Shown: positions 16,642 to 26,072, numbered from the stretch's first letter. The stretch is DNA of 64,000 nt from Bradyrhizobium genosp. SA-3 (GCF_004212635.1 NZ_PSRT01000015.1:1-64000), one strand, 5' to 3'. Numbers and translations: made by a program. The notes: generated by a model from the sequence alone, not told the origin.

Positions 16642-17730
16642 CTAGCGTCCCACCTGCCCGCGATCGCGCAGGAAGTGATCGGCCAGCACGCAGGCCATCA
16701 TGGCCTCACCGACGGGGACGGCGCGGATGCCGACGCAGGGGTCATGGCGGCCCTTCGTGACGATCTCGGTATCAGTGCCCTTGCGATCGACGGTGCGGCG
16801 CGGCTGGAGGATCGACGAGGTCGGCTTCACCGCAAAACGCACCACCACCGGCTGTCCCGTGGAGATGCCGCCCAGAACGCCACCGGCATGGTTGGAGAGA
16901 AAGCGCGTGCCGTCATTGCCGGTGCGCATCTCGTCGGCGTTCTCTTCGCCGGTCAATTCGGCCGCGCCAAATCCGGCGCCGATCTCGACGCCCTTGACGG
17001 CGTTGATGGTCATCATCGCGGCCGCCAGATCGGAGTCGAGCTTGGCGTAGATCGGCGCGCCAAGGCCCGCCGGCACGCCCTCGGCGACGATCTCGATCAC
17101 CGCGCCGATCGACGAGCCGCTCTTGCGGATGCCGTCGAGATAGGTCTCGAAGAAGGCGGCCTTGTCCTTGTCGGGACAGAAGAAAGGATTTTTCCCGATC
17201 TCGTCCCAGTCCCATTTGGCGCGGTCGATCTTGTGCGGGCCGATCTGCACCAGTGCGCCGCGCACCTTGACGTCGGGCAGCACCTTTCGCGCGATCGCGC
17301 CGGCGGCAACGCGCGTCGCGGTCTCGCGCGCCGAGGAGCGCCCGCCGCCGCGATAGTCGCGCAGGCCGTACTTCGCCTCATAGGTGAAGTCGGCATGACC
17401 GGGGCGAAACTTGTCCTTGATCTCGGAATAGTCCTTGGAGCGCTGGTCGGTGTTCTCGATCAGGAGCCCGATCGGGGTGCCCGTCGTCACCTGCACGCCG
17501 GTCTCCGGATGCGCCATTACGCCGGACAGGATTTTCACCTGGTCCGGCTCCTGGCGCTGAGTGGTGAAGCGCGACTGGCCGGGCCGGCGGCGGTCGAGAT
17601 CGCCCTGGATGTCGGCCTCGGTGAGCGGGATCATGGGCGGACAGCCGTCGACCACGCAGCCGATCGCCACGCCGTGGCTCTCGCCGAAGGTGGTGACGCG
17701 GAACATGTGGCCGAAGGTGTTGAAGGACAT
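16642..17730 (-). CDS. aroC: Chorismate synthase
   Basis: The 362-residue enzyme converts 5-enolpyruvylshikimate-3-phosphate to chorismate using reduced FMN, the last step of the shikimate pathway. It shows [19 protein letters not shown] at the N-terminus, [12 protein letters not shown], and [20 protein letters not shown]. Length and start are standard. It is the downstream member of a same-strand run with a histidine phosphatase and fabI. Confidence 0.97.
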   Translation of the reverse strand: MSFNTFGHMFRVTTFGESHGVAIGCVVDGCPPMIPLTEADIQGDLDRRRPGQSRFTTQRQEPDQVKILSGVMAHPETGVQVTTGTPIGLLIENTDQRSKDYSEIKDKFRPGHADFTYEAKYGLRDYRGGGRSSARETATRVAAGAIARKVLPDVKVRGALVQIGPHKIDRAKWDWDEIGKNPFFCPDKDKAAFFETYLDGIRKSGSSIGAVIEIVAEGVPAGLGAPIYAKLDSDLAAAMMTINAVKGVEIGAGFGAAELTGEENADEMRTGNDGTRFLSNHAGGVLGGISTGQPVVVRFAVKPTSSILQPRRTVDRKGTDTEIVTKGRHDPCVGIRAVPVGEAMMACVLADHFLRDRGQVGR

Positions 17731-17818
17731 CCGTCTCTACTCGTCAGTCAGTTCTGACTTGTGGTGGTAACGCGGGGGAACACCCGGGTCAAACACACAC
17801 TCGGTCATTCCGGCCAGG

Positions 17819-18418
17819 CTAACTAAACGTCTCCAGCCGCCGGTCGCGGAACACGTAGACGGCGCCCTGCTGGATATAGAGCTCGGCGGCACCGGCGGGA
17901 GTCTCGATGCCCAAAGCCACCATTAGAGCCCGGCAGGTGCCGCCATGGGCGACCGCGACGGTGTCGACCAGAAGCGACTCGTACCAATCGAGCATGCGCA
18001 GCTGCACGGCCGCATAGGTCTCGCCGCCGATTGGCGCGACCGTCCATTTGTCGGCGAGGCGCCTTGCATAGACATCGGGATCGGAGGCCTCGCTTTCGGC
18101 CAGTGTCAGCCCCTCCCAGGTGCCGTAGCCGATCTCACGCAGGCGGTCGTCGAGCGAATAATCGGCAAGCGGCAGTTCAAGCTTGCGACGGACGAGTTCC
18201 ATGGTCTGGCGCGCACGCCCGAGCGGGCTCGACACGTAGGGCAGCGCCGCCTTGTCCTTGCCGTCGCGCCTGAACAGATCGGCGAGAACGCCGGCCGCGT
18301 GCGCGGCCTGTCCGCGGCCGCGTGCATTCAGCGGAATGTCCTGGGCGCCCTGGAGCCGCCCGAGCGCGTTCCACTCGGTCTCGCCGTGGCGAAGGAAGTA
18401 GATCGTGGGCACGGGCAT
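17819..18418 (-). CDS. Histidine phosphatase (phosphoglycerate mutase-like) family protein
   Basis: This 199-residue cytoplasmic protein starts with IYFLRHGETEWNALGRLQG, where the RHG histidine is the phospho-acceptor. It has SSPLGRARQTMELV, the acid Glu region GYGTWEGLTLAE and the second histidine in AVAHGGTCRALMVAL. Members dephosphorylate diverse small phosphates; the substrate is not predictable. It lies between fabI and aroC. Confidence 0.88.
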   Translation of the reverse strand: MPVPTIYFLRHGETEWNALGRLQGAQDIPLNARGRGQAAHAAGVLADLFRRDGKDKAALPYVSSPLGRARQTMELVRRKLELPLADYSLDDRLREIGYGTWEGLTLAESEASDPDVYARRLADKWTVAPIGGETYAAVQLRMLDWYESLLVDTVAVAHGGTCRALMVALGIETPAGAAELYIQQGAVYVFRDRRLETFS

Positions 18419-18443
18419 GCGGTTCGAAGGCTAGTCCTCTCGT

Positions 18444-18494
18444 TTGAGCATGATCTTATCGGGAAACCGGTTCCGACTTTTCCGGATCATGCTC
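18444..18494. repeat. Dispersed palindromic element (GAGCATGATC type), copy 2
   Basis: This is the same element as 11210-11260, with TTGAGCATGATC at one end and GATCATGCTC at the other and a slightly different core (TATCGGGAAACCGGTTCCGAC). As in copy 1, the minus-strand gene (fabI) has its TAG stop exactly at the GCTC/TA edge. Confidence 0.8.
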
Positions 18495-19303
18495 TACCCG
18501 CCGAGCGAGATATCAGGCGCGTCCGGGCGCTTCATGCCGAGCACGTGATAGCCGGAATCGACGTGGTGCACCTCGCCGGTCACGCCGCGCGACAAGTCGG
18601 ACAGGAAATACAGCGCGCTGCCGCCGACATCCTCTGTCGACACGTTGCGCCGCATCGGCGCGTTGTATTCGTTCCACTTCAGGATATAGCGGAAATCGCC
18701 GATGCCCGAGGCGGCGAGCGTCTTGATCGGACCTGCCGAGATCGCGTTGACTCGGATGTTCTTCTCGCCGAGATCGGCGGCGAGATAGCGCACGCTGGCT
18801 TCCAGCGCGGCTTTCGCCACGCCCATGACGTTGTAATGCGGCATCCATTTCTCGGCGCCGTAATAGCTGAGCGTGATGAGCGAGCCGCCATCCGTCATCA
18901 GCTTCTCGGCACGCTGCGCCACCGCGGTGAACGAATAGCAGGAGATCAGCATCGACTTCGAAAAGTTCTCCTGCGTGGTGTCGACATAGCGGCCGTCGAG
19001 TTGCTCGCCATAGGCGATCGCGTGCACCAGGAAGTCGATCTTGCCCCACTTCTCCTTCAGCACCGCGAAGGCAGCGTCGATCGTCGCGGCATCCGTGACG
19101 TCGCAATGGCCGAGCACGAGACCGCCGACCTCCGCGGCAAGCGGCTCGACGCGCTTCTTCAGCGCATCGCCCTGATAGGTGAAGGCGAGCTCGGCACCGG
19201 CCGCGCGGCATGCCTTTGCGATGCCCCAGGCGATCGATCGGTTGTTGGCAACGCCGAGGATCACGCCCCGTTTGCCCTGCATCAGACCTGAATTCTGCGC
19301 CAT
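18494..19303 (-). CDS. fabI: Enoyl-[acyl-carrier-protein] reductase (NADH)
   Basis: This 269-residue SDR-type reductase completes each fatty-acid elongation cycle. It has the FabI nucleotide motif GVANNRSIAWGIAKA and the catalytic Tyr-x6-Lys in YNVMGVAKAAL, with the first FabI tyrosine in LSYYGAEKW. Length is typical. The stop codon is formed at the boundary of a dispersed palindrome. It heads the fabI, phosphatase, aroC run. Confidence 0.96.
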   Translation of the reverse strand: MAQNSGLMQGKRGVILGVANNRSIAWGIAKACRAAGAELAFTYQGDALKKRVEPLAAEVGGLVLGHCDVTDAATIDAAFAVLKEKWGKIDFLVHAIAYGEQLDGRYVDTTQENFSKSMLISCYSFTAVAQRAEKLMTDGGSLITLSYYGAEKWMPHYNVMGVAKAALEASVRYLAADLGEKNIRVNAISAGPIKTLAASGIGDFRYILKWNEYNAPMRRNVSTEDVGGSALYFLSDLSRGVTGEVHHVDSGYHVLGMKRPDAPDISLGG

Positions 19304-19402
19304 TTTTTCAACGTCCCATCGAGCGGGTTGAGGTCTGGAGGTACACCAGCCCTCCTTCGCGGTACAGTCCTAATACGCGGCGTTAACGCTGTTTCGAGCG
19401 CC

Positions 19403-19427
19403 GGAATAGCCGTTTCATTCGGGTGTT
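19403..19427 (+). promoter_or_regulatory. Candidate ECF-type autoregulated promoter
   Basis: GGAAT (19403-19407), 16 bases and TGTT (19424-19427) lie about 50 bp before the sigma factor start. This resembles the GGAAC-N16-CGTT class with one mismatch in each box. ECF genes are often autoregulated, but the match is not strong. Confidence 0.35.
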
Positions 19428-19474
19428 ATGATCGTTGTGGCGCTCGCGCCGAACACCGGGACGTGAAAACCGCA

Positions 19475-19963
19475 ATGAACGCGTTTCGCCAGAGTGTGGA
19501 AACCATGATCCCGGCGTTGCGCCGCTATGCCCGCGCACTCACGCGCGATGCGGATGCGGCCGACGATCTGGTACAGGATACGTTGGTACGCGCGCTGCGT
19601 TCGGAGCGCCTGTTCCTCGGGGGCGACGTCAGGAGCTGGCTCTACACGATCCTGACCAACCTCAACAAGAACCGGCGGCGCTCACTGGCCAGGCGGCCGC
19701 AATTCATGCCGCTGACGGAGAACAACCCGGATGCCAGCGGGACCGAGGCCGAAGGGCGCGACATCGAGAAGGCGCTCGCCACCCTCGTCGAGGAGCAGCG
19801 TTCGGTGCTGCTGCTGGTGATGCTGGAGGGCATGAGCTATCGCGAGGTCGCCGACATTCAGGGCGTGCCGATCGGCACCGTGATGTCGCGCCTGGCGCGC
19901 GCCCGCGCCCACGTCAAAGCTTCGCTCGAGGGCGCGCGCCCGGCGCTCAGGCGGGTGAAATGA
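19475..19963 (+). CDS. ECF-type RNA polymerase sigma factor
   Basis: The 162-residue protein has sigma region 2 (MIPALRRYARALTRDADAADDLVQDTLVRAL) and region 4 (LEGMSYREVADIQGVPIGTVMSRLARAR). I start at the ATG at 19475; an upstream frame from 19328 has no family similarity. The next gene is a membrane anti-sigma factor, making the usual pair. It is not the EcfG general stress factor by context, since no phyR or nepR is adjacent. The stimulus is unknown. Confidence 0.9.
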   Translation: MNAFRQSVETMIPALRRYARALTRDADAADDLVQDTLVRALRSERLFLGGDVRSWLYTILTNLNKNRRRSLARRPQFMPLTENNPDASGTEAEGRDIEKALATLVEEQRSVLLLVMLEGMSYREVADIQGVPIGTVMSRLARARAHVKASLEGARPALRRVK

Positions 19964-20066
19964 TGGCAGGGCTGGTGCATCGCGTGTTTGTCCGCCCCAC
20001 GCAGATGGAGCGAGCGACGTTGAGCCACGAAAGACATTTTAGGCCACAGAGCCAGAGACGACCGAT

Positions 20067-20837
20067 ATGAACGACCGCAACATTCCGATCACCGAAGACG
20101 AGCTGCACGCCTATGTCGATGGCGAGCTGCCGGCCGAACGTCGCGCCGACGTCGAGGCCTGGCTTGCCGCCCATCCTGACGAGGCCGAGCGTGTGCAGTC
20201 CTGGCGCGCCATGGCCGAGATGCTGCACGCCCGCTACGACTCCGTCGCCCAGGAGCCGGTGCCGGCACGGCTGGAGCTCGAGCGGCTGGAGCGCCGCCCC
20301 CGGCAATGGCTCTATGGCGCCGCCGCGGCTGTGCTGGTTGCTTTCGTCGCCGGCGGCACGGCGGGCTGGGTCGCGCATGGCGCCGCCAACGCGCCCTCGG
20401 CCTTCCAGAGCTTTACAGCCGACGCGCTCGACGCCCACCGCCTCTACGTCGTCGAGGTCCGCCACCCCGTCGAGGTCGGCGGCAACGAGCGTGACCATCT
20501 CCAGGCCTGGCTGACCCGGCGCTGCGGCTGGACCGTGTTCGCGCCGAACCTGGAGGCGAGCGGGCTGAAGCTCGTCGGCGGCCGGCTCTTGCCGGGGCCG
20601 AAAGGTCCCGCGTCGTTCCTGATGTATGAGGGCGCCTCGGGCGAACGCTACACGATCTACACCGCCAAGACCGAGAATGGTGCGACGCAGATGCGCTACG
20701 CCAGGACGGACAAGGACGGGGCGCTGTTCTGGGCCGAGCGTGGCGTCGGTTACGTCGTCAGCGGCGGCGCCGATCGCGACCGGCTGACCAAGGTGGCGCA
20801 GGCCGTTTACGACCAGGCAGAGAAGCACGGTACCTAG
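20067..20837 (+). CDS. Transmembrane anti-sigma factor
   Basis: The 256-residue protein begins with the short anti-sigma domain (ITEDELHAYVDGELPAERRADVEAWL), which lacks the zinc HxxxCxxC signature. One membrane span follows near residues 90-110 (WLYGAAAAVLVAFVAGGTAGW), then a periplasmic domain of about 140 residues. It should hold the preceding ECF sigma factor at the membrane until a periplasmic signal arrives. The 103-bp gap to the sigma gene holds nothing recognisable. Confidence 0.85.
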   Translation: MNDRNIPITEDELHAYVDGELPAERRADVEAWLAAHPDEAERVQSWRAMAEMLHARYDSVAQEPVPARLELERLERRPRQWLYGAAAAVLVAFVAGGTAGWVAHGAANAPSAFQSFTADALDAHRLYVVEVRHPVEVGGNERDHLQAWLTRRCGWTVFAPNLEASGLKLVGGRLLPGPKGPASFLMYEGASGERYTIYTAKTENGATQMRYARTDKDGALFWAERGVGYVVSGGADRDRLTKVAQAVYDQAEKHGT

Positions 20838-21153
20838 ACAACCCCTGCAAGCGCGATGCCTCGATTCCGACATCGAAAATTTGGAATCAGGACATCGGCG
20901 CGTCTCAGAATCGCACCGGATGATCACGCGAAAATGAGCAGCGTTCGATCCGCCGATCGACGCAGGCGGCCTCGATTGGGGTTTTTGGTACCGCGCTGGT
21001 CCCCCTCTCGAGGCCGCACCTTATTTATCGGCTGCCCCGCCGGACAGCCGACGCGCGTCAGCGTTGAAGCGCGACCGCACTTCAGACGTATGTTGAGCAT
21101 CATCCTTTCAGGAAGAGAATGCTCCGATCGTCGAGGCGGCCTCGGATAGCGCC
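20838..21153. other. Gene-free stretch between anti-sigma and DnaJ-type genes
   Basis: About 315 bp separate two convergent genes. A weak inverted repeat is present: GATTCC (20863-20868) and GGAATC (20883-20888). A 97-codon plus-strand frame is rich in Arg and Pro without a ribosome site. I see no RNA gene or clear terminator. Confidence 0.5.
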
Positions 21154-22119
21154 CTAGCCGAGCCCGCTACGCGGATTGTAGGGATGTTGGTCCCGCCACT
21201 TTTCCATCAATGTCTCAAGCTCGGCATCGTTCCCGTCCGGTAGCATAATCCTGATGACGACGAAGAGGTCTCCGGTTCCGCCGGCGTTCGGCAGCCCCTT
21301 GCCCTTGAGGCGGAAGGTTCGGCCGCTGGAGGTGTTTTTCGGGACCGAGAGCTCCACGGCATTGCCGAGGGTGGGGACGCGGACCTTGCCGCCGAGCACC
21401 GCCTCGTAGAGCGTGACCGGCAGATCGATCCGCAAGTCGGTGCCCTCGACCTTGAAGTGGGGGTGGGGCGCGATGTTGATGGTGATCAGGAGATCGCCGG
21501 GCGGATGGCCCTGCGCGCTCTCGCCCTGCCCCCTCAGCCGGATCTGCTGGCCCTCGGTGACGCCGGCCGGAATCTTGACGTTCAGCTCTTTGCCCGTGGG
21601 CAGCCGGACGCGCTTCTCGCCGCCCTTGACCGCCTCTTCCAGCGAGACGGACATGGCAACGTTCACGTCGAGATCGAGCCCGATCCCGCCGGTGTCGAAG
21701 TCGAACTGGGCGCCGCCCCCGGCCCCAGGGCGCGCGCCACGCATCCCACCGCCGAACATGCTGTTGAGGATATCCTCGAACGCGCCGCCGCCCGGGCTGC
21801 CACCCGTACCGCCGCTCCGGAACGTATAGCTCTCGAACCCGCCGGGGCCCGCGCGCCCGCGCGGCCCGCCGCCACCCGGAAAGCCCTGGAATCGCGGCTT
21901 GCCTTCGGCGTCGATCTCGCCGCGGTCGAACTGCTTGCGCTTGTCCTCGTCGCCGAGAATCTCGTTGGCCGAGTTGATCTCGGCGAAGCGCTCGGCAGCC
22001 TTCGGGTCACCCTTGTTGCTGTCGGGATGGTGCTTCTTGGCAAGCTTGCGATAGGCGCTCTTGATGGCGGCAGCGTTGGCGCTCCGCGGCACCCCCAAGA
22101 CCTCATAGGGGTCGCGCAT
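21154..22119 (-). CDS. DnaJ-class chaperone without zinc finger (CbpA-like)
   Basis: This 321-residue co-chaperone has an N-terminal J domain (MRDPYEVLGVPRSANAAAIK) with the HPD tripeptide in KKHHPDSNKGD that stimulates DnaK. A Gly/Phe-rich linker follows (about 80-125, GGGGPRGRAGPGG), then the C-terminal substrate domains (KIPAGVTEGQQIRLRGQG). There are no CxxCxGxG zinc repeats, so it is CbpA type rather than DnaJ proper. Confidence 0.92.
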   Translation of the reverse strand: MRDPYEVLGVPRSANAAAIKSAYRKLAKKHHPDSNKGDPKAAERFAEINSANEILGDEDKRKQFDRGEIDAEGKPRFQGFPGGGGPRGRAGPGGFESYTFRSGGTGGSPGGGAFEDILNSMFGGGMRGARPGAGGGAQFDFDTGGIGLDLDVNVAMSVSLEEAVKGGEKRVRLPTGKELNVKIPAGVTEGQQIRLRGQGESAQGHPPGDLLITINIAPHPHFKVEGTDLRIDLPVTLYEAVLGGKVRVPTLGNAVELSVPKNTSSGRTFRLKGKGLPNAGGTGDLFVVIRIMLPDGNDAELETLMEKWRDQHPYNPRSGLG

Positions 22120-22227
22120 CCGTCACGTCTCCTTCACGGAATCGAATTGTTCAAAGGGCTCCCCGCCCCACCTGCAGATCATGTGGGGAGAGAGTGGCAT
22201 TTTTGCAACTAGGGCCCGCGCCGGATC

Positions 22228-22659
22228 CTAGCTCCGCCACGGCTTTAGCGTATGAATCTCCCAACGGCCACGGCTGCTTTGGCAGCCGGCGCCCTGGAGC
22301 CAGCTTTCGGTATTGCCGTTGACGTAGCTCGCCAGGAAGTCACGGCACTTGCGGCCGTCCTCCGCGGCATAGGACTGTGCGATCGGGGTGACCGAGCCCC
22401 GCGCCCCGGTCTCCGGATTCTCCCAGTGCTGGCTGGAATCCTTATCGCCCTTGCTGAGGACGTCGGAGGCGGCGTTGCGGGCGAAGGCGAGATCGGTCTC
22501 GGTCGGCGGGGCGTCCTTCGCCGGCCGCGCGATCGATCCGGTCAGGTCGCTGTCGTCGGCCTTGGCATAGGCACTGCTGTCGTTGCGCGAAAAGCTGCAA
22601 CCGCCGGCACCAAGCCCGATTAGAATCATCGTCATGACGAAGCCGGACGGACGGATCAC
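22228..22659 (-). CDS. Small lipoprotein, RT0821/Lpp0805-type surface protein
   Basis: The 143-residue product from a GTG at 22659 starts IRPSGFVMTMILIGLGAGGC, a lipoprotein signal with the lipobox ending in Cys. ATG at 22635 is an alternative giving a shorter leader. The C-terminal part (ENPETGARGSVTPIAQSYAA, CRDFLASYVNG, WLQGAGCQSSRGRWEI) matches the small surface-antigen family with two conserved cysteines. It is divergent from pdxH across a short shared promoter region. Confidence 0.75.
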   Translation of the reverse strand: MIRPSGFVMTMILIGLGAGGCSFSRNDSSAYAKADDSDLTGSIARPAKDAPPTETDLAFARNAASDVLSKGDKDSSQHWENPETGARGSVTPIAQSYAAEDGRKCRDFLASYVNGNTESWLQGAGCQSSRGRWEIHTLKPWRS

Positions 22660-22748
22660 CGATAGGCCAACGCGTCCCCATGCCCTATATAGGGCGGTAG
22701 CGGACAATAGCGCGTTTTGGGCCGCGGGACGCAACTCGGACTCCAGAC

Positions 22749-23390
22749 ATGACCGACACGACCTCGATGAAACACCAGACACCCTTAACATCCGGTGATT
22801 TCACCGCCGCAGACGAGCCATTTGCGTTGTTCGAGTCCTGGCTGAACGAGGCGATCAAGAGCGAGCCGAACGATCCGAACGCAATGGCGCTCGCGACCGT
22901 CGACCCTGACGGGCTTCCGGACGTGCGCATGGTGCTGATGAAGGGTTTCGATACCGAGGGTTTCGTCTTCTACAGCCACATCGCCAGCCAGAAAGGCCGC
23001 GAACTGGCCGCGAATCCTAAGGCAGCGTTACTTTTTCACTGGAAGTCGCTGCGCCGTCAGGTCCGCATCCGCGGCAACGTGACGCCGGTGACCGACGCCG
23101 AGGCCGATGCCTATTTCGCCACCCGCCCGAAGCAGGCCCAGATCGGCGCCTGGGCGAGCAAGCAATCCGAGGCGCTGGAGAGCCGCTTCGCCTTCGAACA
23201 GGCCATCGCTAAAGTCGCGGCCAAATACGTCATCGGCGAGGTGCCGCGGCCGCCGGGCTGGAGCGGCTGGCGCATCACGCCGGTGCGCATCGAGTTTTGG
23301 CACGACCGCCCATTCCGACTGCACGACCGCATCGAATTTCGCCGTGACGCGGCCGGCCAGAAGTGGTCCAAGACGCGGATGTATCCTTGA
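22749..23390 (+). CDS. pdxH: Pyridoxamine 5'-phosphate oxidase
   Basis: The 213-residue FMN enzyme oxidises pyridoxine or pyridoxamine phosphate to PLP. Motifs include [39 protein letters not shown], and the C-terminal [15 protein letters not shown] with the RLHDR phosphate-binding residues. Length is standard. Confidence 0.95.
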   Translation: MTDTTSMKHQTPLTSGDFTAADEPFALFESWLNEAIKSEPNDPNAMALATVDPDGLPDVRMVLMKGFDTEGFVFYSHIASQKGRELAANPKAALLFHWKSLRRQVRIRGNVTPVTDAEADAYFATRPKQAQIGAWASKQSEALESRFAFEQAIAKVAAKYVIGEVPRPPGWSGWRITPVRIEFWHDRPFRLHDRIEFRRDAAGQKWSKTRMYP

Positions 23391-23422
23391 GCCTTGTCTT
23401 TAGCTTTGGGCCGACCTGAAAG

Positions 23423-24181
23423 ATGTCCATGCCGCATTCGTCCAATCTGCCGCGTCGTACGCTGCTCCTGACCGGAGCCAGCCGCGGCATCGGCCATGCC
23501 ACCGTGATCCGTTTCTCCTCGGCCGGCTGGCGCGTCATCACCTGCTCACGGCATCCTTTCCCGGAGGACTGCCCGTGGGACGCCGGCCCCGAGGATCATA
23601 TCCAGGTCGACCTCGGCGATCCCGAGGATACCGCGCGGGCGATCACCGAGATCCGCCGCCGGCTCGAGGACGGCACGCTGCATGCGCTGGTCAACAACGC
23701 CGCGATCTCGCCGAAGGGCGCGGGCGGCGCGCGGCTCGGCTCGGTCGACACCGACCTTGACACCTGGACGCATGTCTTCAACGTCAACTTCTTTGCGCCG
23801 ATCATGATGGCGCGCGGGCTGATCGAGGAATTGAAGGCAGCCAGGGGATCGGTCGTGAACGTCACCTCGATCGCGGGCTCGCGCGTGCATCCCTTCGCGG
23901 GTGCCGCCTACGCGACGTCCAAAGCCGCCCTCGCGTCTCTGACGCGCGAGATGGCTTCCGACTTCGGCCGCATCGGCGTGCGCGTCAACGCGATCGCGCC
24001 GGGCGAGATCGACACCTCGATCCTGTCGCCCGGCACCGAGAAGATCGTCGAGCAGCAGATCCCGATGCATCGCCTCGGCACCCCCGACGAGGTCGCCAAG
24101 ATCATCTATGTGCTGTGCACGGACACCAGTTCCTACGTCAACGGCGCCGAGATCCACATCAACGGCGGCCAGCACGTTTGA
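23423..24181 (+). CDS. SDR family oxidoreductase
   Basis: The 252-residue NAD(P)-dependent reductase has the Rossmann glycine motif TGASRGIGHATV near residue 17, the NNAA motif, catalytic Ser in VVNVTSIAGSRVHP and YATSKAAL with Tyr and Lys. ATG at 23429 is an alternative start two codons in. It follows pdxH by 32 bp and may be co-transcribed. Substrate unknown. Confidence 0.88.
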   Translation: MSMPHSSNLPRRTLLLTGASRGIGHATVIRFSSAGWRVITCSRHPFPEDCPWDAGPEDHIQVDLGDPEDTARAITEIRRRLEDGTLHALVNNAAISPKGAGGARLGSVDTDLDTWTHVFNVNFFAPIMMARGLIEELKAARGSVVNVTSIAGSRVHPFAGAAYATSKAALASLTREMASDFGRIGVRVNAIAPGEIDTSILSPGTEKIVEQQIPMHRLGTPDEVAKIIYVLCTDTSSYVNGAEIHINGGQHV

Positions 24182-25001
24182 TCCGCTCCCGTGGCAACGA
24201 CGGAGCAATGAGCGATCTCGTCGGCAACCAATCCGCCTCTCGGTTTACAGACACGGCTTCGCATTCTCGCGGCGTATTTCGCCCGAGTTTTGCTTGATCT
24301 CTCCACCCTCGAAGCCAAGAGGGCGCAGGGAAGGCCGGGTGCCGGCCGGCACCCGCGGTCCGCTGCGCGAAAAGCACACGCAGGAAGAACCGCACAGCAG
24401 CATACAGGTGTAGCCAATCACTCGGCCTTCCCTGCGCGATGGTTGGACGGCGTATGCCGAGTTCTCCCGGGAGCCGAGTTCCTTCTGGCCTCCCTCACGC
24501 TTGCGAAAGTCGCCGACCCCGCGCCAGTTGACGCGATTGCCGCATCCGCAAGAGCTTGACCGTAGCAACGACGGCCAGGACCACACGGTTTTGCCGTACG
24601 CACGGCCCGCCATTTCGCCGCAGTTTTCCCAGCCCTGTCGACGGAGCCGGAAACCTACGGGCGAGACGAACCTGACAGCGCCGTCCGTCCGCACGAAGCC
24701 CTGGGCTCACGGAGAGCAATCCGCCCTGCCCTGGCTGTTCGCGCCCGACGCTGCTGCGTCCACCGCAAGCCCGGCTCGCGAAACATGACGACCACACGAT
24801 CGCCCCTCAAGGATGAGCCGGGATGGGCGACACATACGACAAATCCGAATTTCGGTAAAGCGGAATATTTTTTGCGCAGGCGCTTGACAACATGGTCGTG
24901 ATCGCGCGGTGTTTTGCCCGACGGGCGACATTGCATTCTGTCGTGAATGATCACGCGGCACATCAAGGCGGCGAGCACGTATAGGCCAGAACGGTGGAAG
25001 C
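24182..25001. other. 820-bp gene-free block, probably a dispersed non-coding repeat
   Basis: No frame here has a credible ribosome site, domain or normal composition. On the minus strand several frames are open for 90-150 codons but are very rich in Arg, Ser, Cys and Trp. Near-palindromic pieces occur, such as GGCCGGGTGCCGGCCGGCACC around 24333. I recall very similar text repeated in many Bradyrhizobium genomes, so I take it as a dispersed intergenic block, though I cannot test that here. A sigma-70-like site for the methyltransferase may lie at its right end (CTTGACA near 24892). Confidence 0.5.
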
Positions 25002-25772
25002 ATGGGCAGATTCGCAAGCACGGCGTCACTCTACGAGCATTTGCGCCCGCCTTACCCGCGCGAATTCTTTCGCAGTGTCGCGCACAAGCTCGGCCTCTCC
25101 AGAGAGAGCAGCCTGATCGATCTCGGCACCGGACCCGGGCTGCTGGCGCTCGGCTTCGGCCCTTATGTCGGCCGTGTCGTCGGTGTCGACCCTGAGCCTG
25201 CGATGCTCGACGCCGCCCGGCTCGCCGCAGCGCGCGCGGGGCGACATGTCACGCTGATCGAAAGCAACGCCGAGTCGCTCGCCTCCGACATCGGCAGTTT
25301 CGACATCGTCACAATCGGCCGCGCGCTGCATTGGATGGATCGTGACTTGACGCTTGCATTGCTCGATCGGCTGGTCGCGCACGACGGTGCGCTCGCGATC
25401 TGCGCCTCGTTCTCGGCCGCCGATGGCCGCAACCCCTGGCTTGATGGCTACAACGAGATCCGCCGCCGCTGGTCGCCGGCAAAGCTCTGGGAGGAAGCCG
25501 GCCGGGGCACACGGACCCACCGCAACCTTCCCGCGTTCTTCCGCCGCAGCTCGTTTCAGCCCGCCGAGCTCGTCACAGTCGAAACCAGCCATCTGGTCGG
25601 CCTGTACGACTTGGCGGAACGCACTCTCACTTATTCGTCGTCATCACCGGATGCTTTGGGCGAGAATGTCGAGGCCATGCTGCGCGATGTCTTAAACCAT
25701 CTCGTCCCGTTCAGCCGCGACGGCGCCATCGCCGAGACCATTGTCTCGACGGCGCAGATCGTGAAGCGCTAG
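25002..25772 (+). CDS. Class I SAM-dependent methyltransferase
   Basis: This 256-residue protein has motif I in SLIDLGTGPGLLALGF, the acidic motif II (VVGVDPEPAML) and the methyltransferase-11 type motif near DIVTIGRALHWMDRD. Small-molecule substrates are common for this group, and nothing in the context identifies one. It stands alone after the gene-free block. Confidence 0.85.
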   Translation: MGRFASTASLYEHLRPPYPREFFRSVAHKLGLSRESSLIDLGTGPGLLALGFGPYVGRVVGVDPEPAMLDAARLAAARAGRHVTLIESNAESLASDIGSFDIVTIGRALHWMDRDLTLALLDRLVAHDGALAICASFSAADGRNPWLDGYNEIRRRWSPAKLWEEAGRGTRTHRNLPAFFRRSSFQPAELVTVETSHLVGLYDLAERTLTYSSSSPDALGENVEAMLRDVLNHLVPFSRDGAIAETIVSTAQIVKR

Positions 25773-25853
25773 CTGATTTGCCGAAGGACGGGAAGCAAGG
25801 CGATCCAGACAACGCCGCCGCAAGACCTGGATCGCCCGCCTTCCTTCCGTTCC

Positions 25854-26072
25854 TCAATCGAGTCGAATCCGACGCGACCGTTCGCGCAGCCGCGGAGCGG
25901 CGGCGTTCAATGCAGTCGAGCAGTCGTCGTCGTTTTCACCGTCGAGCAGCGGAGCACCACAGTGCCGGCACAGACGTGCCGACAACGACGGCGCCTTGCC
26001 GCCCGTCACGACCTGACGATAGTTCGCCAGATCGATGACGTTGCGGGGCGTCGTTATGTGTTTTTCAACCAT
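25854..26072 (-). CDS. Small protein, 72 aa, with a partial zinc-ribbon motif
   Basis: It begins MVEKHITTPRNVIDLANYRQ and contains LCRHCGAPLLDGENDDDC, a CxxC followed by a third cysteine, then a basic tail. The single CxxC could bind zinc as a dimer. I do not recognise a family. Base composition and the ordered N-terminus suggest a real gene. Confidence 0.6.
   Translation of the reverse strand: MVEKHITTPRNVIDLANYRQVVTGGKAPSLSARLCRHCGAPLLDGENDDDCSTALNAAAPRLRERSRRIRLD

Noticed and set aside
20856..21149. A 97-codon plus-strand frame after the anti-sigma gene
   Set aside because: It has no ribosome site, is Arg/Pro-rich, and I see no recognisable domain.
24245..24694. A 149-codon minus-strand frame in the gene-free block
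   Set aside because: The composition (Cys, Ser, Arg, Trp), lack of a ribosome site and overlap with palindromic pieces make it unlikely to be translated.
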